Assembly: GCA_963681505.1 (NCBI GenBank)
Contig: OY811976.1
Location: 10,129,845-10,193,844 of the forward strand
Direction: 5' to 3'
DNA from: Eunapius fragilis
Lineage: Eukaryota; Porifera; Demospongiae; Spongillida; Spongillidae
Length of the DNA: 64,000 nucleotides
The translations under genes were made by a program, and so were the position numbers. Below the pieces are notes generated by a model. It was not told the origin of the DNA and did not search any database. It saw only the letters and a list, made by a program, of their open reading frames with translations. How positions within the stretch are numbered: position 1 is the stretch's first letter; each line of letters begins with the position of its first letter. Below are positions 1 through 10,560 of this stretch, piece after piece.

Positions 1-279
1 CTGCCCACAGAAAGAGTGTAGACATGGAAGGATCCTAGGGTCTGTGTAGGGCTTAGAGCACAGCTGACATATGGTGTGTGGAGGGAAGAGGCCAGAACTG
101 TGGAACAATAAACATGGATGAATAATGGACGTTTGAGAAAGATCCACTAGGTAATACTAATACATGTATACATATGATGGATATATGTGTCTATTTCTGG
201 AGCGTGCCGTGTGTTTTAGTAGCTTACAGCCGTACTAATTTAAATGCATCAAAAAAACACTCCGGTAAGTTGTATCACA

Positions 280-678
280 TTACCTGATACTGCACGTGTC
301 ATCGTGCTTGGTCGATTTCAAAATTACTCGGCCCGATTTTTGGTCTGCTCCACACTCGTCACAAAGTGGTTCACCAGGATCGAGATCATTTTGGCACATC
401 ACACATGTCGGTCGCTGTACAGGTAACATGCTGTTGTGTTGTACTTGGGTTGACATCATTAAAGATTGGGCATGTGTGTGCATGCCTATGTGCCTGTCCA
501 GAAGTGATAATGTGGTGATGTCATCTGAAGGGATCTGCACATTAAACAAAATAGGCAAGTGCTCTTTATTTAGCAACACGTTGTCAACTACCACAGCTGC
601 CCTCTCATTAAACACTAGCAATCTTGTCTGGATGGTTATGACAAAAAGTTTGGGGACTGTTACATAACTTGCTGCCAC
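280..678 (-). CDS. Possible exon with CxxC pairs (unidentified)
   Basis: An open minus-strand frame of about 130 codons contains the cysteine pairs CVMCQNDL and LCDECGAD, spaced like a small zinc ribbon. The stretch before them (LLVFNERAAVVVDNVLLNK) reads like ordinary globular protein. No family was recognised and no splice sites could be fixed. It lies downstream of the TRIM-NHL gene on the same strand, but that gene has its own stop at 1169, so a separate gene is more likely. It could also be a chance frame. Confidence 0.25.
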   Translation of the reverse strand: MAASYVTVPKLFVITIQTRLLVFNERAAVVVDNVLLNKEHLPILFNVQIPSDDITTLSLLDRHIGMHTHAQSLMMSTQVQHNSMLPVQRPTCVMCQNDLDPGEPLCDECGADQKSGRVILKSTKHDDTCSIR

Positions 679-1168
679 AATTTTTCAACTACCACCACAT
701 GCCTTCCCAAATCCCCATGGTCACCGGGTAGCATTGGCCTGCCCCTCCCCCCCATGCAAGAGTAAGATGAGTACCACCACACCATACCTGGTGCATCAGT
801 GCACAGGTGTGGGTGGGCCTCTACATCTTACCAGCCTGGGGCAATGAACATGGTAATGAACAGTACCAACCCAGGGTGACTACCAACCAACTATAGCTAT
901 ATTTTCTGACATGTTTGAAGAAAGAATGAGTTTGCTTAATTAGATGGCTAGTTGTAATCCCACATGGGTAGGACTTTTTTTACATTAGGTTGGATTGCCC
1001 CCACCCCCCTCCATCCCTCCATTCATGACCCTGTGTTTGCTTGTCATTACTACATGGGCCGATCCAGATGAGAATGTTGCCCAACCCACCATGTTATGCA
1101 TTTCATTTGGTATTTTAAAAAAATTACATCGTCATATATGCATTACATGATCACTACACAGAATACTT
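679..1168. other. Stretch with no recognised gene
   Basis: No convincing coding frame, RNA gene or mobile element is seen here. It is probably the 3' flank of the TRIM-NHL gene. Confidence 0.5.
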
Positions 1169-2771
1169 TTAAAATACACTACAAGTACTGTTGGCTACAT
1201 ACAGACTACCACTTTTAGGATCCAGAGCAACACCACAGGGTGCATTGAGATTGCCAACTGTGTGGATCTTGTTTCCCTCAGGATCAAAGATGAAAAGACA
1301 ATTACCTCTGTGCTCACAGATAAGGCTGTAACCTTCTTCATCAATTGCTATTCCAGTTGGATCCTTTACATCTCCATATGACATAGGTCCCCTCTGGTGT
1401 GAAGACTTTGATGGTGTTAGAACCATAGGCTGCAACATGGATGTTCCCTTGAGGGTCCAAGGCAAGACCCCGTGGAGACTTAAAACCCTGACTACCAGAG
1501 ACATTACCATTTATGGTCAATAGCCAGTAGCCATTTTGATCCAATATTACTACCCTGTTGTTGCCAAAATCACCAACAATCATCCTATCTCTTTGATCAA
1601 CAATAACTGATCTTGGTCCATTTAACTGTCCTGGACCAGAGCCATATTGGCCAAACTTTTGAAGGAGCTGTTCTCCTGTTGTCAGCTTCTGAATGCGATT
1701 ATTGCCCCGATCAGCGACATACATCACATCCCCCTTGATGGATATGCCATATGGTATATTGAACTGACCATTATCATGTGGACTATAGCATACACCCCTA
1801 AGCATGGTTCCCTTCTCATGACCACCTTGGTCAAACATATGAATCCTGCTATCATTACTTGAGACTACATAGATGTCTCCACTGTCATGGATGGCAATAC
1901 CATCTGGGCGACCACTACAACTGATAACTTGCTGGGGGTTACATAAGGTGCTGTAGCTAGGCCTTACATCAAGATCATGAGGAATGCCCTGTACACGTTC
2001 ACCATCCATTGTGATGAGGAGCTGGTGAGGACCAGCAGCCTGGGGGGTGAGGGTGATGGTGTAGGTACCATCTCCATGGTTCCTCACCTTTCCTGGGACA
2101 ACTGCTCCATCATGTGACTTGGGCCTCAGCTCAGCCTTCACCTGCAGACCACCATATGGGTACCTCTCTCCCTCTGAGCTCTTGGTCTCCACTTTTACAC
2201 TATACAACATGCCCATCCTGGCTGCTGACTTAGAAGACCATGTGCTTTGTGATGGAGATGGAGGTGAGGACATTACATGACCAAACATGGAGAGTTCCTT
2301 CATCAGAAAATCAGTTTGTAGGGTCACATGTATGTCACTGGACTGACTGGGAGTGAGGGAGACTCCCCCAACCTTCTTCAGGGTGGCCTTCAGTTCAGTG
2401 GGTAGTAGATCTCCAAGAGCTACCACCTCATGGTCAGTGTGGGTCTGGAAGATGTGGGAGGTCATCTCAGTGTAGCGACCAATCTCATCTTTTAACTTCA
2501 TTAACTGTTCCTTCTGGAGGGTTAGGGTTGTTGTCTTGGAAAGTGAAATGGCCTCCATCTCTGACAACAGTGTCTTCTTCCTTTCCTCTATGGCTTGGTG
2601 GAGCTGTTCAAAGGCTTGGTGTATGAGCAGTGTGGCATTCTCTCTGGAAGTCTCAACCTGTTCTGCCATCTTGTCATTGGCACCAATGGCACTGGTCAGC
2701 TTTGAGGCCATTTCTTGTGCACACACAAGTGCCTCTCTCGTTCCATCTCTGTGGACCTTTGCAAATGGATG
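1169..2771 (-). CDS. TRIM-NHL protein (coiled coil, filamin, NHL repeats), frameshifted
   Basis: TRIM-NHL proteins (TRIM2/3/71 type) are ubiquitin ligases or RNA-binding regulators whose NHL propeller binds RNA or protein. Reading from about 2771 downwards, the order is a coiled coil (about 130 residues, heptad-like around EERKKTLLSEMEAI), a filamin/ABP280 Ig-like domain (motif NHGDGTYTITLTPQAAGPH), and NHL blades (RPDGIAIHDSGDIYVVSS, IPYGISIKGDVMYVADRGNN, SPRGLALDPQGNIHVAAYG). The frame breaks near 1385-1400. The last blade (DPTGIAIDEEGYSLICEH) continues in the neighbouring frame to a stop at 1169-1171. One base indel explains this and may be a sequencing error or a real lesion. A splice acceptor (CAG then CTCATCC) near 2771 suggests upstream exons. 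No RING or B-box is seen before the foldback element at 3.0 kb, so the gene may be truncated. Confidence 0.85.
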
Positions 2772-2819
2772 AGCTGATGTGTATTATTTTTCGATACAAA
2801 ATGTGACAGAACCAAAAGA

Positions 2820-2955
2820 AGTGGTAATTATAGGAGTTTTGTCCAATTTTTCTTTTCCCAAAACCTTGTTCCCTTCCTTTTTACACCACCATTGCCTCCT
2901 ATTCCTATATCCCACCAACTTTCGTGTTAGAGAATGTTTTTCTTTACTTGTCATA
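2820..2955. repeat. Dispersed repeat, copy 1
   Basis: About 100 bp around CCTATATCCCACCAACTTTC and GAGAATGTTTTTCTTTACTT recurs with few differences at 37505-37612. It does not overlap a coding exon and its class is unknown. Confidence 0.7.
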
Positions 2956-3010
2956 TATTCATATGATCCTGGGACTTCCTTTACATTTTGCCTATACAGC
3001 ATATAAAGAG

Positions 3011-4815
3011 TTTAACCCATCCAGTACCACAGCGACACTGGTGTAAAGTGGAAACCGTGATAGTTGAGTATAAAATTTTTTTCCTACTCGTCAATGTTTG
3101 AAATCATTTTTATCAATAATGACTTGAGCTATAAAAATTCTAATGATGCAGTTTCGTTGGCAAACTAGTTTTCCAAAAGAGCTTGAAATTGTAGCTTATC
3201 ACGTGACACCTTACTTTCTATTTTGGGGAATTTGTGTTCCTCGTCCTGAAAAAAATTTTTTAGCTGATTTCTCCCCTATTCGGAAACAGATCAGGCTAAA
3301 CATTGCCATATAACTACCCCATATATAACTGCACTACTTGGTCGGGCCGAAAGTTGAATGCGCTAAACGGTTGGAGGACCGAGACTGCAAATGTGTTGTT
3401 TTATAGGGAAACGCATCTAGCTGATTGTCGCGTATTGCTTTGAGTTTTGGCTACCGTATCTAAACAATGCATAGAAGACAGGTATCTGTATCTGAAACGC
3501 TAGTTTACCGAGAAGTTTCGTTTACTCTGCCGCTAAAATGTTTGCCTCGAACGTTGGCTCTCAAAAGTTAGCCATTTTCGGATGAATAGCATTATAATTA
3601 TTGACAGTATTGTGGTTATCGTGGTTATGATTGAGATCGAGCAAGTTGAAATCGGTTCATTTCAGAACCAAACGGAGAGAGTCCATTAGCACGCAGGCTG
3701 CCACGAAGAGCTGGCAGACAGGGACCACCACTTTGGGAAGGTTTGAAGCCAAGGAGCACTCCAAGAAGAAACCCTAAAGCGGCAGGTTTGCAGCGGCAGT
3801 CGTTGTTTCGTGCCAGAAAGCTCGAGCTGGCGAGCAGAGCTCGAAGGACTGCTATCAGAAAGTGCAACCAAAGAACTTGCGTTAGCCGAGTACATGCAGA
3901 CGTTGATGCTAGGACACTCGCATTGAGAATGTACTAGCTACATCGAGCTGAGCGAGTGGGTTTCTCCAAGAAATGCAAAGAGAAAGGTCAACAAGATGCT
4001 TCTGATTTTAATGCAATCACCGTGAAAAGATGGGTTACTGCCTGATGAGTAGTTGGAGTTACAATATGAATACATGCATACATGTACATTTATAAATGTG
4101 TATACACTTCAAACCTTCCCAAAGTGGTGGTCCCTGTCTGCCAGCTATTCGTGGCAGCCTGCGTGCTAATGGACTCTCCGTTTGGTTCTGAAAAGAAACG
4201 TTTTCAACTTGCTCAATCTCAATCATAACCACGATAACCACAATGCTGTCAATAATTATAATGCTATTCATCCGAAAATGGCTAACTTTTGAGAGCCAAC
4301 GTTCGAGGCAAACATTTTAGCGGCAGAGTAAACGAAACTTCTCGGTAAACTAGCGTTTCAGATACAGATACCTGTCTTCTATGCATTGTTTAGGTACGGT
4401 AGCCAAAACTCAAAGCAATACGCGACAATCAGCTAGATGCGTTTCCCTATAAAACAACACATTTGCAGTCTCGGTCCTCCAACCGTTTAGCGCATTCAAC
4501 TTTCGGCCCGACCAAGTAGTGCAGTTATATATGGGGTAGTTATACGGCAATGTTTAGCCTGATCTGTTTCCGAATAGGGGAGAAATCAGCTAAAAATGTT
4601 TTTTCAGGACGAGGAACACAAATTTCCCAAAATAGAAAGTAAGGTGTCACGTGATAAGCTACAATTTCAAGCTCTTTTGGAAAACTAGTTTGCCAACCAA
4701 ACTGCATTATTAGAATTTTTATAGCTCAAGCCATTATTGATAAAAATGATTTCAAACATTGACGAGTAGGAAAAAAATTTTATACTCAACTATCACGGTG
4801 TCCACTTTAGATCTG
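3011..4815. mobile_element. Foldback element with ~700-bp inverted arms
   Basis: The left arm (about 3042-3756) and right arm (about 4106-4811) are near-perfect reverse complements; for example CCGTGATAGTTGAG at 3056 pairs with CTCAACTATCACGG at 4785. A loop of about 350 bp separates them. The left edge has TTAACCCATCCAGTACC followed by CAGCGACACTGG. This resembles piggyBac-type ends (TTAA target, CCC start), but the right edge has decayed and no clean target duplication was confirmed. A short open frame (3743-3937) runs from the arm into the loop, is basic, and matches no transposase I recognise. A non-autonomous element is the best reading. Confidence 0.85.
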
Positions 4816-5262
4816 TCCCGATGAGCATTTAAATCTTTTACCCATGCAATTCCGGTTGAACACAGTTGGTAAGCTTGTTACCTGTCCTGGCTCAGAGGTG
4901 AGGGTGTGTGAGCTGGCAGAGGTGAGAATGTGTGAGCTGGCAGAGTGGTGAGAGTGTGTGGGTGTGTGAGGTGGCAGAAAATTTGAAATAGGCCTATATT
5001 TAGCCCATTACTCAGACATGCGCTGTTATAATGTGAGTGTGCTATAAATAGGCCTATTTCAGTCAAATTTCTGTCACTCTTGTTTCCATGCTTTTTACAC
5101 CAGTATTGTTCCTCAGACTGTCATATTAGTATTGTAGTGAATAATCAAACTTTGGAAAGGTCAATAATCACTAGAATTATATGGCGATCCATGTCCACCC
5201 CTGACTTTATCTCTTAGTGCAATAAACTAAATAACTAAACAACTTTAATAATGGTAATGATA
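4816..5262. other. Intergenic stretch with short tandem repeats
   Basis: A few copies of a GTGTGAGCTGGCAGAG-like unit lie at about 4900-4978. No gene is recognised in the rest. Confidence 0.5.
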
Positions 5263-5374
5263 TTATATAGTGTATAAATTGTCCTTGTTCTCAAGGGTGG
5301 CTGCGTCCTTCTCTCCAGCCTCCTCTCCTGCCAGGTTCTGACCATGTGGTGTGCAAGGGTGGCAGTACTTCTGC

Positions 5375-8250
5375 TGCTACTTCTGCTGGTGGTAGGGGGC
5401 AGTGCAGCTACTTCTGCTGGGGGTAGGGGGTGTGGCTGGATATCTCACTGCTGGGTCTGTTGTCTCATCTACCCCTGCATTGACGGCCCCGCCCCCTCTG
5501 AAGGACTCTGTTGTCCCTGATGACATCATGATCGTGTAGCTGTTGTAGAGATTGTTGTGTTTTCTTTTCAAATTGGCTGGTTATCCATGAGTTACTAATC
5601 TTTTATGAATGAGCAAGTTGGCCAGTACACACCAGACCTGTTACGTTGTAATGACATGTACCATCATATTATGGAGACATACAAACAGAAGAACTGAACA
5701 TCACGAGGGAATCACTTTTGAGGGAACTACTTCTATTTCAGCCCATCCCCGCACATCAGTGAGCTGGTCACAGTTCATACTAGCTAAATATATAAACTAT
5801 CCTGTTTTGTGAGGAAACTTCAACAATGGCCACACCCCCAGGCAGGACCATTCGTCTAAAGAGGGAAGGCGTGGCTCACAAGACATAGGGGGAGGGGCCA
5901 TGTAACAAACCTGTGTACAAGCTCTCTCTGTGGGCACAGTCCCTGCGCCTGCACAAGGAACAGTAGCCTAGAAAGGAAACGAAAAGTATGTTCTTGAATT
6001 AAAGTCCCTTCATGAACAGAAGTGGGACATGACAAGCTTGGCGAGCATAACTGGAAGTTGTGCAGCTTCAGGTGGAACTGTTTGCTTTCCCGCACCTTTG
6101 CCACCAAAAATACCTGAAGGAGGCACTGTTTGGTCAACACTTTCATACAGTACGACTTGGCTGCAATGGGTAGCGTTACCATGGAGTCTGATATGGGAGG
6201 AGGGGTGATGTGGGAGGGGCTAGAATTTATGCATGACACATGGTAATATTGCTAACCTTTTCCAGGAGCTACAACTCCAGTGAACTCCATACTCATGAAG
6301 TTCTTGACGGTCATGCCTGTGTAGTATACGGCTTTGCCCACCACCCTTCCATCCACTGTTCTCATCAAGGCACCATTGTTTTGGATTCTGAACGGCAATC
6401 TAGCATGATGGGAGGAGATGAGAGGGGAAGGAAGGTTGAAAGAGAGGAGGAGAAAGGGGGGGGGAGGAGAGAGAGAGAGAGGAAGGTTTCATATTTTTGA
6501 CCTCATTAAATTTCAGCATTGCCATATTTTTAACTACAACCATGTTCTCATAATTGCCTATCACCGTCTGCATAAATGATCAGTTGAACAGGACTAGTAC
6601 AGGGGGTAAGCCAAGTTTAGCTTCCCATTCATCTAAATGCCAAAGTCAGGGGAAAACAGATTAACAAAACACACTCACACACACACACACACACATACAC
6701 ACAAACTCATTCTTCCTCCAGTGAAGGATCCAGCACTTTCAGACCACAAGGATGGACCACAGAGGAGGTGGCCACACCACCCTTTGTCATGAACGTGGCC
6801 TCTTCTCCAAAGAGACTCACCAGAGCTGTCAAGGTACCAGGGAGGCTTCTTCTCCCTTCCCCATGCCCGCCATCACACAAGTCCGGAAATTTGCAACTTC
6901 CACAGTGGGCGTGGTTGGGTGAACACACCTTGAGCAACATGTTCCGCTATTGTGCCTGAGGTCATAGAGAGGTCAGGGATGGGTGTGGTCCACTTCATCT
7001 CGCTCATGGAACAATGGGTCATGACCTTGGTAGGTGAGTAGATCTTAGACCTTGGTAAGTGAGTAGATCTCACTGCAGACCCCATCATGGGTCCTAGACA
7101 GGTTCCCTGACTGCTCGTAACTGCCAAAATGAGCAGCACTGAGGTTTGTCTTGTCACTGGGAGAGAGGTCGTCGTCCATTGAAGAGGTCTCTACTAGCTT
7201 GCTCAGAGGGAACCGGCTTAGACAAGATGGGGCCACCATCCCTTCCTCCAACGTGTCCTGGTTCCGTACCAGCCACCATCTGGTGTCACTGGAATCTAAC
7301 ACCTTGATACCTCCAGTCTTAGACCAGGTGCGGTTTGAAGGTCGCTGCTTGCCTTGGTGTAATACATGAAGGAGCGAAGGGGCATGAGTGGGGGTACTGT
7401 GTGTGTGTGTGTGTATGTGTGTGTGCGTGCGTGCTCAGTTTCATTGTCACTAACCAATGCAGAAAACAGATTAATTCTGCCATTTCTTAAATTCATTATC
7501 AACAAACCTTACCTGTTATCAATGGGGTGCCCAGACCCTTCAAGCATGCGAGCAGTTTTAGAATTCTGCAGTCCTGCAAGAATAAGTATGTGTGTGCATG
7601 GTAAGTGTGTGTGTGTGAGGTATACAGAAGTGAGTGCATACACTCCCATGTATACGTACGCCCCACACACATATACACCTCCCTCTAATCACCACCCACC
7701 TCTTCTTTGAGTCCCTATGTGCCAGGGATGCGTCTCTTTCCTCTTGAGGCTAGATGAACTCCTGGAGGAATCCCTCCTCTTCATTGAACCACTCCTGCTC
7801 ACCTCCTTGGTGTCATCCCCACCAGAGCTGGGAGACGTCCTGAAGAACAGGGGAAGCTGTTTGTGCTGTTCTTCAAGAGCCAGAAGTGCTTCTAATTAAT
7901 GAGCAGGTGGGAATGAACCAACTAAAACATTAGTATGTGCCACACACAACACAAAGAAAATTCACACACACACACACATTCACACACACACACACACATA
8001 CACACACACATACACACTCACCAACTGGGGTAATGCCCAGTAACCGACATATGTCCCTTATCTATAACTGCTTCACCATCATGTCCTTAGACTCAGCTGC
8101 ATATGGTGCAATAAAAAGAGGCCGCTGCAAGGAAAATTGCAGAATGAAGATGTTTTCAGTGTTCCCAAGATTATTGACGAGTGTGACCCTTTCTTTCTGA
8201 CGCTTGTATGTCTCAATGAGCAACAGATTGTGAACCTTGAAGGACAAGGG
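5375..8250 (-). CDS. Multi-exon SH3-domain protein (unidentified)
   Basis: Several minus-strand segments read as exons. 8055-8240 contains RQKERVTLVNNLGNTENIFI; 7700-7895 is Ser/Arg-rich (SMKRRDSSRSSSSLKRKE); about 7185-7340 contains the SH3 core IKVLDSSDTRWWLVRNQ followed by EEGMVAPSCLSRFP. About 6265-6405 contains LPFRIQNNGALMRTVDG and VYYTGMTVKNFMSMEF; 6707-6835 and 5856-6210 are weaker. The WW pair, the acidic/Asp-Ser stretch before it and the G-hydrophobic-P-S turn after it are typical of SH3 domains, which bind proline-rich ligands. I could not place the family. Exon borders are approximate and some segments may be wrong, so the gene is called mainly on the SH3 exon. Confidence 0.5.
7966..8012. 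repeat. (CA)n microsatellite
   Basis: An imperfect CA dinucleotide run lies in an intron of the SH3 gene. Similar CA/GT runs lie at about 6666-6700 and 7396-7436. Confidence 0.9.
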
Positions 8251-8340
8251 GTACAAGGGGAGGAGTCAAGGACATTGTATTGGTGTGGGTGTGAAATCAC
8301 ATAGGGAAGGGATACATAAGTGTAACCTGCCCTCGTCTCA

Positions 8341-8432
8341 GTCAGCCTCCCTCTCTTCTCTCTCTCCCTCTCCCTCTCTCTTCTCTCTCTCTCCCTCTCT
8401 TCCTCTCTTCTCTCTCTCCCTCCCTCTCCCAC
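8341..8432. repeat. CT-rich simple repeat
   Basis: A pyrimidine run built from CTCTCTCCCT units. The Glu/Arg and Ser/Leu frames it opens are not coding. Confidence 0.9.
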
Positions 8433-8436
8433 ACTA

Positions 8437-8794
8437 AAACTCTATTATGTAACATTATGAAATTCATAAATCTGCTTTGGCTTGAGTGGTGTAAAGGTTA
8501 CATGACAAAATATATCAATGATGAGTTCAAATGTACACGTCATTCTGTGGTGATGTTGATAATAAGAGTATCCAATTACTGTGGAAGAGTATTGGATAGC
8601 CTAGATGTACATGATACAGGTGAGCATATGATTTTTTTTTTGGGGGGGGAGGGGGGACATAAGCCCAACCAACACTCACACTGCAAGCAGACTATGGTGA
8701 TACAAACAACGTAATAACAACGTAATAACAACGTAATAACAACGAAATAATGTGCATTTATACGTATAACCATAGTGCGAGCACGACTGATGAA
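8437..8794. other. Stretch with no recognised gene
   Basis: It contains an AACGTAATAAC unit repeated about three times near 8706-8745 and a T8G8 run at 8632-8650. Nothing else is seen. Confidence 0.5.
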
Positions 8795-10540
8795 TTCAAA
8801 TGGTTGAACACACAAGCTAACCTTTCTGCACGTCTGTGATGGCTTGATGCTATACCTTCATCTCTTTATCGCCTCCTGTAAATAGCCACAACTCAGATGA
8901 CCAAGCTCATCTAAGCAGACAATCGCTCCTCGTAACTGCCTAATTACAGAGCAGGATAATTGCATTAGGACTCCACATACCTCCCCCCCCACATCACACA
9001 TGGACCACAAACTCACTGGAGGTGGGCAACAGATAGAGCTGTGGGGGCCTGAGAGTGGAGTTGTATCATGTGTGTATGTGCGTGTGCAGTGAGGGTATGC
9101 TTTGTGTTAGTAGCTGAGGCCATGATCATTCTGTACCTAACACAAGGATATGCAATGTTCCCTTCGCTGTGCCCAGGTCAACACAGTGTTCTCCGAGGTT
9201 AACTGGCTGAGGAGAGGGAGGAGGGAGAGAGGAGGATATACCTATGCATGACTATAACAAGATGTTGTAATACCAAAATCTTTTTATTATGATGGCAATG
9301 CAGTCCAGAAAGCTTACAACTATTCCCAACTATTACAACTATTCTTTTCTTTGTTGTAGGGTCAGGTACCCCTAGGGTATTTGCTGCAACAAATAATGCC
9401 TGAAATCTGAAAAGCCACAACTTAAGAATTTGCACCCACCCATACATGCACAAACACGTGCCCCACACCACATACATACACGCACACCGTCACTCAAGCA
9501 CCCTACTTGGACAATGGAGTCGGTTCTTGGTAAGTAACCCAATGGACTGGGGACGAGGAAGTCAGGCAGAGGAGAGTTAAGTCTTACCTCAGAACAACAA
9601 TGAGTGATTCAAGGTTGAATAATCTGCTTGCTCTGCACACTTTTCCCTTTGTGCCTCTGAACGGCCCCCATATCATGTTGCAGGATGTACGCTCCAACAC
9701 ATGAGTATATATACGGTACTACCGTAGTGAGATTGTATTGCGTCCCTTGCTCGTTCACTATCCAGCCCATAATATACGCTGACAGTTGACGTGGGTGAAG
9801 CACAGCTATGTGCAGTTGACTCGAAGCTCTACGGGAAAATTTACTGGATCGCATATATTGCACATAACATTAAACAAACGTACGTACGTCCCAAACCGAC
9901 CCATGGCCACTTGCACAATAGGGTCTAGCTGCATTATATGAGCCTCTGCGAGCACGTACCCCGGCCACCCCCCACCCTCCCTCCACCCAACCTGAGGGTT
10001 GCATTGGGCTATTCCAGTTTAAAATCGTACATGGGTACTGATGACATCGCCGCATACCTCCGGATAATAGCTAGTAATCATAGAATACTAGTGGTTATCC
10101 GGAGGTATGCAGCGATGCCATCAGTACCCATGTACGATTTTAAACTGGAATAGCCCATTGTCTTGATAACTGTCAACAACCAACTTGTTTTAAAGGCGCG
10201 CGGGAAGTAGAGAATGATTTTTTTTTGGCGGGCATAACCGTCAACTGTATTGTCAGCATTGCCAACGACCAGGAAATGGTAGTCATGAAACTCTTCATAG
10301 CCTGCTGTAGTGGACCACCAACTTCTGGTCCTGAACAGCGACATGCATACGCGCAAGTTGATCCAACGTTAACTCATTAACAGTTATTGCTAATTATAAC
10401 CAACACACAAACGACAATCTACGGTCAGTTAGTGCAGCACGACGTGTGTGCACCCCCTCAAAGGCAGACCATGATATGCACGCATTTCAATTCCAAAGGT
10501 ACACCCCGCCACTCTCAATGCACCATTAAGAAGGCAATGA
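8795..10540 (-). pseudogene. Inverted, rearranged partial copy of ANKIB1 3' end and BBS9 5' half
   Basis: Read on the minus strand, the segment follows 51.4-54.2 kb of this window. About 10395-10530 matches pieces of the last ANKIB1 exon in altered order. 10370-10200 matches BBS9 exon 1 (MSLFRTRSWWSTTAGYEEFH) and its intron. 9990-9870 matches the end of exon 2, 9863-9700 matches exon 3 (MGWIVNEQGTQYNLTTV), 9440-9340 matches exon 4 (FQALFVAANTLGVPDPTTKK) and 9232-9170 matches exon 5. About 8980-8800 matches exons 7-8 (AIVCLDELGHLSCGY) and the following intron. Exon 6 and much of intron 5 are missing, frames are broken, and a MITE interrupts exon 2. Introns are retained, so this is a DNA-level duplication and not a retrocopy. 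Confidence 0.9.
10006..10156. mobile_element. MITE inserted in the BBS9 pseudogene
   Basis: A 151-bp near-perfect palindrome starts GGGCTATTCC and ends GGAATAGCCC. Its arms of about 62 bp flank a short centre. An ATT triplet borders both sides, consistent with a 3-bp target duplication. It splits the exon-2 homologue of the BBS9 copy and is absent from the functional gene at 51.8 kb. Confidence 0.85.
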
Positions 10541-10560
10541 TGCAAGGTGTGGACTCATGC

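Noticed and set aside
296..667. Plus-strand 123-residue frame
   Set aside because: It is opposite the minus frame with CxxC pairs and has no recognisable content; neither is certain, but the minus reading is more protein-like.
7717..7899. Plus-strand Leu/Ser-rich frame that looked like a membrane protein
   Set aside because: The minus strand gives a Ser/Arg-rich linker consistent with the SH3 gene and its neighbours.
8795..10540. Second functional BBS9 gene on the minus strand
   Set aside because: Missing exons, broken frames, rearranged upstream part and a MITE in exon 2.
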